This document shows, one piece after another, positions 46,198-58,572 of a DNA stretch of 64,000 nucleotides. Source of the DNA: Anisodus tanguticus (taxonomy: Eukaryota; Streptophyta; Magnoliopsida; Solanales; Solanaceae); contig CM067552.1 of NCBI GenBank assembly GCA_034509755.1, positions 12,309,001 through 12,373,000 on the forward strand, in the 5' to 3' direction. A program made the translations under genes and the position numbers. Below the pieces are notes generated by a model. It was not told where the DNA came from, made no database searches, and was given only the letters and a program-made list of their open reading frames with translations. The first letter of the stretch is position 1, and every line of letters begins with the position of its first letter.

Positions 46198-47036
46198 TAG
46201 GGATGGCAACGGATCAGATTTGGACCGGATCTTACTAGATCCAGATTCAGATCCGTTTTTCATACTTGAATTCATATCCGGATTCAGATCCGTCGGGTCC
46301 ATAAAAATCATATCCAAATCCGGATCCATCGGATCCACCGGGTCCACGGTTAGGATCTGGATCCACATATAAAAAAATTTGTCTTGCTAAGAATTTTTTT
46401 TTTGAACTGACAAACGATTTTTACTTAGCTAACAGTTTACTGTGTTTTAATTTTGAAATGTCCATATGAGATATTTTGTTTGTTGTCTCGTTTTGATATA
46501 TTTTGTTCATTGTCTCATTTTGATTGTGAGCTATTAATTGAAAATGTTGGACAATGACAATAGTTGTGGAAAATGCTGACTAGTATTTCCACAATGCAGA
46601 ACTTGCATGTGCTTGGAATCTTCACAAATGAAGTTAATATAATTTTAACTACTTGTCTATGGAGATGTTAGTCATTCACTAATATAACATTGATTTTATT
46701 ATCGAAGTTACCTCTTTATTTTTTGATTTTTAAGTTAACGCGGGGATAAATTAAACTTGTTTTGAGAATTAAACTTGCAAGGATGTGCTTAGCAATTTTA
46801 AGAAAATACTTATAAAATTACATTCTAGGTTATGAATATATTTAATAAAAAATGAATCTACGGGTCGGATCTGGACCGGATACGGATCTCAAATACAAGA
46901 TCCGGATCCGATCCGTCAGAAATGGATCCGGATCGGATCCGGATCCATTGGGTCCAAATTTTGAAGATTCATATCCTATAAAACGGATCTAGATCCACCG
47001 AATCCGGACCTGATCCAGAATCCACTGCCATCTCTA
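46198..47036. mobile_element. Non-autonomous hAT element (839 bp)
   Basis: Flanked by the exact 8-bp duplication CATACAAC (46190-46197 and 47037-47044). The ends TAGGGATGGCAACGGAT and the complement TAGAGATGGCAGTGGAT form an inverted repeat. Subterminal zones on both sides are packed with GGATCC/GGATCTGG-type motifs, probably transposase-binding sites. There is no coding capacity, so it must have been moved in trans. Its subterminal repeats differ from the CCCGA type of the two large hAT copies, so a different transposase is likely. Confidence 0.93.
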
Positions 47037-47279
47037 CATACAACCATTAAGTCGTTTATAATTCTATTTTGGGTTTGAGACCGTGCTAAGCATCATACAC
47101 CTAGCAACTACTGCACATGTTTGACTAGGATTTCTTTTCTTTTACTCCATAAATAACATTTGAATTTTTACATAGTTGAGTCAAATGATGTAAATTAGAA
47201 AAGGAAAAAAGAAAATATTATCACTTTTTCTCAAATTATTTATCACTATGATACAATTTAAAGATGCGGATCGAAATTG

Positions 47280-47700
47280 CGCTCGTACAAAACACGAGTC
47301 TTATTTTTGCACGGATTTCCCTTCAAAGGCACTGATTTTTAATTTTTGCCCCTCAAATTTGAAATCTTTAATTTTTACCATTCGTTCAAAAATATCCCGA
47401 GAATTCGGATTCGAATCTCTGCTCACTCAAAAATCAAAAAACAATTTGCAAGGTTGAGTTTGGATTCGCAAACTCTGTCTTGCCTTAAAACAAAGTTTGC
47501 TACTTTAAGGCAAACTCTACCTGATAAGGCTTAGTTTGCAGGGAAACTCTACTCTGCCTTGTGATCTCCAAACTATGCCTTGCAATTTCATTTTAGTTTT
47601 AGTTTTTACCTGAGAAGGAGTTCGAACCCAGAACCCTGAAGTTTTAAGCGAAGGGCAAAAACTAAAGACCACCCAAAATAAGGACATTCCTGCGAGTTGC
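47280..47700. repeat. Inverted-repeat element with tRNA-like B box
   Basis: The left side has TTAATTTTTGCCCCTC and the right side GAAGGGCAAAAACTAAAG, roughly inverted. Between them are short palindromic blocks with AAGGCAAACTC and GTTTGC. GTTCGAACCC near 47612 resembles a Pol III B box on the minus strand. A related fragment sits at 18447. Short open frames at 47248-47534 fall inside this repeat and are discounted. Confidence 0.45.
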
Positions 47701-49541
47701 CCGTCTTATTTACTAGTATACGAGAAATGAGAAGGAACTGAAGCAGACCAAAAGAGAGAATGCTTGCTTATAAACCATCTGACTTAGCTTACCTATCAAC
47801 TTTATAACACAATTTATTCAATCATATCAAGAAGCTACCTGAGCACCCTTGAGTGAAATATTTTAAAACAATGTTCTCCTATTGCTTTTCCCTAGCAGAT
47901 TGAGAGAAGTACATGTTCTCAACAATAAATCTGAACTTTCTTCCTATACATGGATAAATCCAGTCCTTCCTAAGAGTATATGTGGAGTAATTGGTTACTG
48001 AAGCACTAAACAAAAATGAGCCTCCCAGGGTTGGAGAAAGGATGTTAGAGTCTTGGTAGATATGCCTTTCATAAATCAACAGTGAATACTTTTCATGTAC
48101 GTGCATGTAGTGAAGTGTTGCAGGCTGATCTTCAAGGTCCCCGTGTCTTTCTCTCCCTTTCCATTCCGCACCACCCAAAAATGAAACAACAAAATTTTCC
48201 ATACAAATTGAGAGGAGAACATAAAATAAATAAAGGAAAAGCCGAGTTCGAGTATTGAAGAGAGACCACGAGCTCCAACAAGAAAAGCATCCACAATTGA
48301 CTTTGTACTTTAGTCTGGATGTCTAGGTTTATTCTTCACCATTCCAAATCTATGATGGAGATGCTTACCGAAGATGGGACGAGCTCAAAGGATCACAGAT
48401 GATGAATGACAACAATATTGCACCTAAGAGATTTGTAACAGCTCCAACCGACAGTGCACTGCACATATAACTTTAGCTCAATGAATAAAGAAGAGAAAAT
48501 CCCATTACTCTAGACATAGACTGTAAGTAAAAACCAAGGATGAAGCAAGAAGCAACTGGAATGCCAAGAACCACACCAAACATATGAAAATGTTACTGAT
48601 AAGAGAATTGTAGCAAAGCGAGTCATAAACTCATAATTAGTCATTAAGGGTGATTATACTCAACTTCCCCAAGGGAAACACATCATATGTCAATGAAACA
48701 AAATGCAGTTTTTCTATAGCACTATGACTATGGAAGCCAAGAAGCTTTAGCACAAGGAAATAAAGCAAATATGTCAGAATGAAACAGCACTGATGCTTTT
48801 CTTTATCGGGAATTTATACTAAGTTTTTTTAGAAGAAAGCAGGAATATCCTTTCTTCTTCGCTTCCTTCAAGCTTAAACCCTCAGCCTTGGCAACAATAC
48901 ACTTTGATGGATATTTATATTCAAAGACAGGCTAATCTCAACAGAAGACCTACTATATATGCAGGATAGGGTAATTAATATTTGCCTTCCAAGATTTACT
49001 TACAATTCTTTTAATGATCAAGGGACATCTTCATCATCGTAAACCATGAGCTTGACCCCGAATTACCTGGAATTCAGTAATAAAAACTCTTATGTCGTGC
49101 GACATCAGATGAACGAGTTATGTTAAGAACGAGAGCGTTGCTCCAGAAAACAAAAACTATTGAAGTCTAACCTTAGGTAAAGACATATCCATCAAAAGCT
49201 TGATCAACAGTAATTAATTCACCATAGCCCTATTAGACACATGGTACGTTAACCACCAAAAAGCATAAGGAAAACGAGATAAAGTCGAATACCACATTTA
49301 GATGTCAAATTGAATAGAAATAGTTAAAGCTTTCTATATTTGTTTCTTACAATATCTCAGTGAGCAGGCAAATCATGTCAAAAATGTATAACAAACACCA
49401 TTGACTCAGACTGATTGTAGAATATAAAGAAGGTGAAATCATAACATGAATGAGACTATTCCATAGATATATCTTCACAAGACCCATAACCAAAAATATC
49501 CCCTTGAAAGTTTTATTAGAAATTATTACCTTGAATGAGCT
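47701..49541 (-). other. 3' flank of the P-loop gene; possible extra exons, unassigned
   Basis: Minus-strand open stretches occur at 47879-48202 and 48076-48294. At about 48378-48465 an exon-like block (acceptor TATGTGCAG, donor CG|GTAAGC) would encode hydrophobic ALSVGAVTNLLGAILLSF. Nearby, GVVLGIPVASCFILGF is also hydrophobic. These could be exons of a small membrane-protein gene or 3' untranslated exons, but no start-to-stop model could be built. Confidence 0.35.
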
Positions 49542-52500
49542 CTACTTGTATCCTACTTCTAACATCAGATGGCGATAGCTGCGCCCACGTATGACTCGCT
49601 GCCAAAGATACTGGAGTGAATTCTTTGAGCGCAGTTGGATTCGCTCTTGAACAAGCCTGTAGCACAACAGAAAGAGTAAACACGTGTGGAAGCTTCTTAC
49701 TTGTTCTAAAGCCAGGGTGAATTGGCAATGCACATCCTACCATCTAACAAGGCATCTCTGAATACCCCGAGAAACAGGACGAAGGAACGATGGATCCCGT
49801 TGTGAATACAGCAGACCGACCTAAAAAAGGTAAACATAAAGTTTACAGGGTAACGTGAGTGTCAATCTTTTAGTTCTATAATAACTTTGTTTCCTCTTTG
49901 GACATGCCACTGGGAAGGTATTTATTCACATCTTTTTTACCGAACGGTGTCTCCTTTTATATTCATAGAAGTATAGGGAAATATTGTGCAGTGAATATTA
50001 TAGCAACCACAGGAAGAAAATCAAACTCAGAATGAAATTGAAAACTGCAGCAGAACACAAATATCTCAATAGAAAAGGCATAATTGGCTTATCAGTAGTA
50101 CCTCTAATAATGCAATAGCAGATGGATCATCAAAGATTTCAAGACTACAATCAGCTAGGTAGTTTATCTGCAAATTGGAGCAAAACATAAAAAGTAAGGC
50201 AAAATAAGAATGACTAAGAATCTATGATGCTAATGGCTCTAAAACTGTAATCATATTTCATCTACAAAATTTAGGGGACAAGTTTTGGAATGTCTTCTTT
50301 CCCAATCACAAAAGCACAAAAACATGGCTTCAAAACTTTTGTTTTCCATTTTATCCTTTTACACAGCAATGTACCTAATAAAAGCCACAATAAGGTCATT
50401 GTTTACACAAAGCATTATATAATGAGACATGTGGACCATCACAAACAGAATGATTCATCTGTTTTGCTGTTTTACGATGGACCTGGTGTATTCAAACTTT
50501 TCGCACCTTTTGATAAAGTAGACCAGAAAGTAATGCGAAGAGGTGTCATTTACATGATTTCTAAGTGAAGACATAAAACAACAGAGTAGCATTTAAATAA
50601 TAGCTCTACAATACTTGCACATAGGGAACGAAATGAAGCTCTCCACATTGAATAATATAGTGCAATGCTTGTATACTAGACAGTTACAGGCTTACAGCTA
50701 GCAGCAGCTTATTAGCTTAAAAACTAGAACAAGATGAAAGATACCCCAAATTCTGCATTCACAAGACACTGAACAAAGTCCATAAGTTGAATTTTAGCCC
50801 ATTGACGACACAATGTAGGATCATCAGAAGACGGAGGGTGTCTCCACGGAGCACCAAAACTTAGCTTGTCCTTCAAAATTCCTCCATTTCGTGCATCAAC
50901 TGCAAACTTCTGTAGAAGTGACAATGCTCTATCCATGGCAGGATTAACTACTGTTACCTACAATACAGGTAAGAATAGCATCGGAGGACTTAAACTTCAT
51001 CAAAGATTTTAAATATTTGGAAGTTCTCATATGTTGGACGTGAAACATTTTGGGATGCAAAAAGAAAATATTATACAAATTTAAGAAGTATGCTCAATTT
51101 CATTTGCAGTTGCTTCACACCTACTGTGACTTAGGTATTGTCTTAATTATCTTATGATCCCCAATCCAGTGTTTTCATTTTGCATCCTTCCAAACTAAAG
51201 CACCAAAACTAGAGGTGGGTGTTTGGAAATATAAAAGGGGGCTCTGGGAAGAATTTGCTGATAATATCAAACTAAAAATTGGTAAAGGCAGGATAATTAA
51301 AATGAGTAAAGATAAATGGTTAGTTGATATTCCACTTAAAGATCAATTCCCAGACCTATATGCAATCTGTGCAAACAAAGACGAACTGTGACTGATTGCT
51401 TCTCTCCTTGGGGATGGAATCTTCATTTGTGAAGAAATTTAAATGATTGGGAGATTGATTGAATTAAAGATTTGATTCAGATGCTGGAACCTGTTTCTCC
51501 TGTTGGGCATGTTCCCGACTCTCTGATGTGGAAGCTCAAAAAAGATGGCAAGTTTATTGTTAATGCCTGCTATAATTATTTCCTAAAGAACACAGAGGGG
51601 TCTCAAGTTAACTGGCCATGAAAGATAATCTGGAAGGCCATTACACCCCAGAACTGCTTGCTTCACTTGGATTGCAACTCATGAAGCTTGTTTAACTCAA
51701 GATAATTTGCAGAAGAGAGGACTAGCTATGTGCAGTAGATGTTTTCTTTGTGAAAAGGATAACGAAATAGTTATTATATACTGCTACATAGCACCTTCGC
51801 AAGGCAGATCTGCTCAATGTTTCTGGACATTTTTTAAGTTCAATGGTTGTGCCAGGAAGTATTAAACTTGTTTTATGCAGGAGAAAATGGATAAAAACAC
51901 CCTTATACTCGTTTCGAATAATCAGTCACACACTTATACTTTGAGGGGGGGGGGGGGGGGGTCCTATGACACCCCTAGACTATTTTAAACTGGAATTATT
52001 AACTCCCTAAGTGAGGTGGCAGAGAAAGTATATACTTTCTCTCTCAAAGAGAGTGAGAAGAACAAAAAATGTACGAAAATTATTTTTTGCATATTAATTT
52101 TCCCGATTTTCTTTCTCTTTTCTTAAACCTTTCATCTTTGTTTTCATAGATCCAATGAAAATCGGATCAAACTACTCCGTAGTCACAGTTATAAAGGCAT
52201 ATTTCTGCATTTCCCAAATTAAATACTCCTTATTATGGAACTGAGGAATTGACAAAGAAGGTTGATTGATATAGTGAAATCCTAACAACAAAAAAGTCAA
52301 CCTCCATAGATGTAAATGACCGATTAGGATCCTTGGAGATTTTTCAAACCTAAACCCAGTTAAATTTACACTGACAGTACAACTTCAACCCAAGAAAACT
52401 CAAAACAAAGAAGAATTTTCAATATATAAAGGAACAAAATCCATTTGCAGATGGCGATTTAACAGAGAAAAGACTAAAATATTTACGCAAAGGACTATTT

Positions 52501-55500
52501 TTACTATTAACTTTTTCTTCCGTTATAGCGCTGCAAAAATGGTGGCGAATGACAGTGGGTTTGCCAATTAAAATTAATTTCTACTACTGAAAACGTGAAA
52601 AAATGTTTTATTAAAAAGAAAGTGGATCTGTTGTTAATAGTGGATGGTTAGTGGTCGATCTATCGGATTTTCTGGCGGTGCAATGGATGGAGTGTTTGGT
52701 TTGTGTAGTACTGACAGGGACGATGAAGTGTCGAAAAGGGGAGAGCGAAAAAGAAAGGAAGAGAATCAGAAAAAAAAGTTCAAAAAAAATAGAAAATAAT
52801 AGATATTTTATTAAATTATACACGTGGCAGCGCGTGATATACACCAATTAACATAAAGTTGGGTGTGTCTTTCAAGGGAATAATTCCAGTTTAAAATAGT
52901 TCAGGGGGGGGGGGGGGGGGGGGGTCATAGGACCTTCGCAAAGTATAAGTGTGTAACTAGTAATTCGGGATAAGTTTAGATGTGTTTTTATGCATTTTCT
53001 CTTTTATGCAGCTGGTATAAACAACCATTTTCCAAAGGCTGCAGACAGTTCTGGAATGCTATATATTCTGGAATATCTGGTTGTTAAGTAATAATAGGTG
53101 CTTTAATGATGGGAGGGAAAGAATTTTATTTGCAAAATCTAGATGTTTAAGAAGCCTCTATTTATGGGGGAGGAAGAGTACTGTATCTGATTTTGACTCT
53201 TTGCTGCCTTCTGCATTCGATGTGATCTTTTCAGTACCTTCTTGGTACCTTTTTATGTTTTAATAAAATCTTACCTTTACATCAAAATAAAACTAGACAC
53301 TTCCTCACGTACTCGTGATATCTCAAGGACGCAAATTTTATTCATAACTCCTTATATTTCTTCCTGGTACAGTCTCTTTATAATGTATCAGACTGCATTC
53401 TGGATCAAACAAATCAAGATGCAAGGCACAACTGTCACTAGTTATTAAATATATAGCTCAAGGACTTTTAACCAAATGGAAAAAAGCCACTTGACTTTGT
53501 AGTGAATAGAAAACCAACCAAGTTTCCTTGAGACAATTCAGCACATTACTCCTTCATATCAATTGTATTCACATGTATCTTGCCTATTCCTAGTTGTAGA
53601 GTTGTGTAAAAAATATTTATAGGAGAGAATTCTAACAGCAATGAGCTTGTGAATACAGTAGGTCCATAAAGTAAAATAACTTGTAAAGGCTAATTGACTT
53701 TGTACATGAATACAATAAAGCAAATAAAAAAGGAATTAGTTACTCATATGCAAGCTCAAATAGTTGTGAAGTCCTATGTACCTATAACTTATAAGCGACA
53801 GAAACTGAAGCATGCTTTCACTTTTATAAATGAACTCAAAAGGAGCATCCTGATCAAAATCAATAGATTTAAAAGAATCCCAAAATAAGAGGATTTTGAA
53901 AAGTTGGTTTCCTTTTGTTTGTTTATTTTATATATATCTCACTCACAGACTTCAGCTGATACACTTAATGGGGTAAAATCTCCACAACTGAAACAAGTAA
54001 AAACCAAAAGCAATGAGAACTGTCATTTATTCTGGAACTTACTTGAAGATATGCCAAGTACGCGTCCACGATATCCTCAAATTTACTGCTCTTCTCACTC
54101 ATGACCCTAGATTCCACGAAATATTGGAGTGGCTTAGAATGTGATAATAATTTAGTCGGGGATGACAAAACTATCTTTCATACTATTCCACATATGATTA
54201 ACAGGAAATGACAATTTTTGCATGTATCTAAGTGAGATTTAACTCACAATACAAGAAGGGTAATACAAGACAATAATAGGGAGGAGGTGAAGATCGAATA
54301 GCGCATGCATTGTAAATCACAAAGGTGAGATATAAAAAATAAGAAAGAACAATATTTCAGCCAAAACAAAAATGTACTATGTAACTCCACCAGGATAAAT
54401 GATGACTAGTTTAGCGGTTGCACTGGAAATATCCGATAAAAGTGCACTTGCATTCCTGTAAAACATTGGATGTAAAGTCTTATATGACAATGTTTCGTAC
54501 CTTAGTCTACTTTCCCGGAGACCCCTTTCATTTTCCTTTCCCAAAGGAAAAACAATATGTAAATTGCTGCAGATGACATGCCATAGAAAGCTTTTCTGGA
54601 AGTTCCCAAAACTGTCCTTTGGCATGTGATTGCATTATCACAAAAATGACCAGTACTATTGGCCTCTCCTAGAAAAATAGTTTATTTTAATACAAAAACA
54701 TACCCAGTGTAGTCCCACAGGGTGGGGTCTAGGGAGGGTAGACTGTACGCAGACCTTATCCCTACCATGGAGGTAGAGAGGCTGTTTCCGAAGACCCTCG
54801 GCTCGAAGAAATTACTCAACCTCATTCCCCTTCACTGTGTCATGCATATTTGGAACTTGTATGTTGTTATAAGAAAACACCCCAGATCAGCAGCTTATTA
54901 TATTGACTGGGTTTCATAATATTTATATGACAATTGAGAGCTGGGAGCTCCTATTGCCGTAAATCAAATATAATATATGAAAATAAGCAATAAGTACTCA
55001 CTTTTGGTAGTAATTACTTAGCTTGAGTGCATAAATCTCAAATAGATGTCTTGGATTCGGCCCTAGCACCTCAACAATCACGTTAAACTGCAGAATAAGT
55101 AAGATCAACATCAACCAAACGCAATATCATCATGATGATATATTTTGAGCGAAAAAGCATATTTTTATAATTGTATATCTGGTGTAAAGAAGGCTATACC
55201 TCCAACTGACTAAAATAGTCGCCAACCATATGCATTTTAGCTTCTGCAGGAGTCCAACCAAATGTCTGCATTCCCACCAAGGTGAGATGTATAATAGCTA
55301 CTTATCTAAAAATAAAAACTAAGCAGATGTATCCATAGTTCACAAGAAGAAAAAAACGCAAATTTTAGTTAGACGTGTAAAACAAACAGAAACTAGGCAT
55401 ACACAAATTAAGTTGCATATTAAATTTAACCATTGCAGAGAAAGATGGTGCAGGTATCACCTCAATAAGAAACATGTCATTTAATAAATAATATAAAGAG

Positions 55501-58500
55501 GGAAAGCGAAGAAAACATGCAATAAGCATGCGCTTGAGAAAATCCTTTATAGTTTTATAGACCCCCCATCAAGACAAGCAGGAGAAAAAGGTTTAAACTG
55601 GATAAACTGCATCGTAACAAATTTGCGGTTTACCAAAGCATTACATAGAAAACAATTGTGCAAAAGGTTCACATCCTCTTCTTTTTCCTTGATAAGCTAA
55701 TAAACAAAAGATTCAGACCCATTGAGAGGTGGAGCATAAAGTTTAAATACTCCTGATGTGTTTACCTCACGTGAGACGAAAATGTCCGGAAATCCAAAAT
55801 CCATATAGGCACGATATGAATAGTAGCTGCAATAATGTTCTTGTTTAGTGTTGACTCACCATAGTGAATTAAAAGGAAGTTAAAGATAGTTCTCCAGAGA
55901 ATATAACAACATAAATCTGAATATAACTACTGAAAGGCTTGTGAGACAGCAAGAGTATTTTATTCTGCAAACCAAGGTATTTATATTGCAAGTGATATTA
56001 CATGCGGTTATGGTTTTCTCCTACACGGGCATCAATTCTCCCTGTTAGATAAGCAATAGTAATGAATCTTTTATGCTACGAACTATGCACTAAGTTTTGT
56101 TTATGATGTTTGATGCTACAATGAAGTTTCACCTCCAGACCATCCTAATATTGTAGACAAACTGAAGCTTAAATAAATTCATATATTCCATTCAAGATGT
56201 ATTTTGCACAAATCCAGGGATGTAGATTATTTTTTTGGGACCAACTGAATGAAAACCGACTGATAATGCCCCCAAAGCTTTGGCATAGTGGTAAGAGGCA
56301 GCAGATGATATGTAAGTTAGGTGCACGTCACAAGTCACAGAAAAAACGTGATATTTAATTGGAGAAGGATAGAGAAGAGGGGGCCATTATATGCCGAGTG
56401 CAAACAGAGCGCCAACTGGCCCTTTATAGCTATTAAAAAAATTACTCGTACTTTAGCTTCCTAATTACAGAAGATACAGAGGATGCTTTCAGGTTGAAAA
56501 TGCATCAAATGTGCCAAGGAGGATAAGTAGCACTTGGCACACACCACCTCAAGCCAATTATATTACTCTAAACTCCATGCACTTCAACCACAAAAGACAT
56601 CAGTTTAAAGCCCTTTTTTGGATAAGGCCATATCACTTTACAGCAATTCTTTTATAGAACAAGGAAGTTGGAGTGCTGCATTTCTTTTTATCTGTATTCT
56701 GCGACTATTAAATTTGAAATTACTCAACTAAGTGAAACAGCATATAAATTTTATTTTTGTATGACTTAGATGCTAGATATAACATTGAGGCATAATGCAT
56801 GCATTGCAAAACACATTATGCAACTGCACATTGCAAAATGGAATTTTGATGAATTGATCCATTGAGATGCAAAACAAATGCAGGTCCTAGCCACAACACA
56901 TGCATTTCAAACATGACACAACTGAACATTATAAAATGTAAGTTTAACGTCTTGGTCCATTGAGATGCATCACAAATGCAGGTCATAGGCTAAAAGAAAA
57001 GGTTAGGTTGCATTACCTATCAGATGTTACAAGAATAACTGGAAGAGATCTCTCATTTGCACCCAAGGCTATTATTCTCCATATCAGACTATCATGATAC
57101 ATGGATGCACGGACTGTAGAATCATCCGTCAATATTGCATTCTTTAAAACTTCAATATTGTTTATCACCAGCTTCGGCTACTCATTTTGACACGTCCAAC
57201 AAAGAAAACATCAATATTATATAAAGCACCAGACACAAGTTATTCGTGAAGAACGTGCTTAGTAGGCGCACATCGTTGTAGCTCCCTACTTGTATTTTTC
57301 ACCAATACATTATAAATAGCCATTTTTCTTATACAAAAACAATTTAAGCTCCTACAATTTGCACAAAATCAAAAACCCAACTTCATTCCGATTACCTGAA
57401 AATAATCTATTTCAGCAGCGGACGAAAGGAGCTCCAATAACAAACAAGGCCAATCCGTTGCTGAATTCGCCAAAGACCTTGAAAACCCACCAGTCTGATT
57501 CAAATGCTTAATCGCGTTTGCTCTCCACTTTTGCTGCACCTTTATAACCTCTTTAGCCAAACTCAAAGCCCCCATTGCTTCCTTATAATAAGTCTCCTCC
57601 TCCAAACTCAACCCACTCTTCTCTTTGGCATTTAATCGAACATTTGATGCCCAAACCGCCCTTTCCCATAAATTCAACACCGAATTACCCCTAATTGAAA
57701 CAGCCTTTCTGGGGTTTGAATTGGAGTTACTACTACCATCTAGGATCTGTTTAAGTGCTGTATTAAGTCCATGCCATTTACTTAAAATAGTGAAAATCTG
57801 ATGAGAACTTATAGTACCAAGATTAATACCCTTTTGGGTCATTGATTCGAGACAGTTTTCGAGTTGATTTGTGAGATAAGGCAGTGAAGGAGGTTCGCAA
57901 TTGGACCAAGAACTCCATGGAAATGATTGGCCATGAATTGGGTGATGATCTTTAATAGATTCAGCAAAGTCCACGTAACCTGTGATATGAGGGCCACTGT
58001 TCCATTTACCCATAAGACCTGCAAAAACATAGTTAATTTTTTGTATTAATTAACAACATACCCAATGTAATCTCATACAGTGGGTTCTGGGGAGGGTAAG
58101 ATTTAGGCAGAGAGGTTGTTTCTAAAGAAACTCGACTTAAAAGAATATAGTTAATGCAGAAATTCCAGAAAATGACAGCAAGATAATAATAAAAAACAAA
58201 TAAAGCAATACATATGAATATATGAATCTATGGAAACCTAAATAATACTAAAAAAAAAAAAGGGAGAAGAGGAGAAGGAGAGACTAGCCCGCTACCCCTC
58301 TCACACACAATGGGACAAAACTCAACTACGTACTAACTTTCTATCCTAATCCTCGACATCCAAATCAATCCTCATGGTCATGTACTCAATCATAATTAAT
58401 ACAATAGTGTAATTGATATTGTGTGCTTACGTTCGAGAATGAGGGTGGTTTTGCCGACGCCACGAGGGCCATGGAGGATTAAGGGTTGAGGGACACGGTG

Positions 58501-58572
58501 GTGTTGAGCGTGGTTGTTGAGGATGGTTTCGAGAAGAGGTCTTGGGATTATTCTCCATGCCTTGTGAACCAT
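49542..58572 (-). CDS. P-loop NTPase (AAA/archaeal-ATPase-like), 11 exons, 558 residues
   Basis: Eleven minus-strand exons join in one frame without a stop: 58572-58431, 58018-57396, 57177-57017, 55826-55766, 55265-55200, 55087-55002, 54106-54043, 50957-50745, 50167-50102, 49820-49741 and 49656-49542. Every junction has GT-AG. The ATG at 58572 has good context (TCAATGG); the frame opens further upstream only with GTG. Walker A is GPRGVGKT (residues 35-42). After a long segment in exon 2, LVINNIE (about 258-264) sits where LVIDEx would be expected as Walker B. ILVTSD (about 302-307) resembles a sensor strand. No signal peptide or membrane segment is visible. It probably binds ATP or GTP; the process is unknown. 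The family resembles plant proteins annotated only as P-loop hydrolases. RNA data would settle minor splice choices. Confidence 0.85.
51180..53270 (+). pseudogene. LINE ORF2 tail in intron 7 of the P-loop gene, split by a MITE
   Basis: A plus-strand L1-type fragment, opposite to the host gene. It begins near 51200 with the C-terminal region seen in plant LINEs (VWKYKRGLWEEFAD, then a KMSKDKWLVDIPL stretch). RGLAMCSRCFLCEKDNE follows at about 51720-51770. After the inserted element it resumes near 53012 and ends with ERILFAKSRCLRSLYLWG and SLLPSAFDVI. Stops are frequent. It lies wholly in intron 7 (50958-54042) and explains most of that intron's length. Confidence 0.75.
51881..53001. mobile_element. 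Mutator-type inverted-repeat element with G homopolymers, inside the LINE
   Basis: 1.12 kb, flanked by the direct repeat TTTTATGCAG (51871-51880 and 53002-53011). The 9-10 bp size fits Mutator-like elements. The inverted arms start GAGAAAATGGATAAAAACAC and, from the other side, GAGAAAATGCATAAAAACAC, and extend about 120 bp to AACTGGAATTATT. Runs of 17 G (51945-51961) and 21 G (52904-52924) lie in the two arms at non-equivalent positions. The interior is non-coding. Confidence 0.88.
54706..54812 (-). repeat. TS-type SINE fragment in intron 6 of the P-loop gene
   Basis: On the minus strand it reads GGTAAGGTCTGCGTACAGTC, then CTACCCTCC, GACCCCACC and GTGGGACTACACTGGGTATG, the conserved 3' half of the TS SINE. 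It is the best preserved of the four fragments. It has the same orientation as the host gene. Confidence 0.8.
56262..56345 (+). repeat. tRNA-derived SINE head in intron 3 of the P-loop gene
   Basis: AGCTTTGGCATAGTGGTAAG resembles a SINE A box (D-arm-like), followed by GCAGCAGATGATATG and GTTAGGTGCACG. The B box is diverged. It resembles heads of Solanaceae SINEs by wording only. Confidence 0.45.
58055..58142 (-). repeat. Diverged TS-type SINE in intron 1 of the P-loop gene
   Basis: On the minus strand CTTACCCTCCCCAGAACCC is followed by a GATTACATTGGGTATGTTG end, the TS SINE 3' part. The middle has a deletion compared with the copy at 54706. Confidence 0.65.

Noticed and set aside
50290..50568. 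92-codon plus-strand frame between exons 8 and 9 of the P-loop gene
   Set aside because: Lies within intron 8, antisense, with no recognised domain or splice context.
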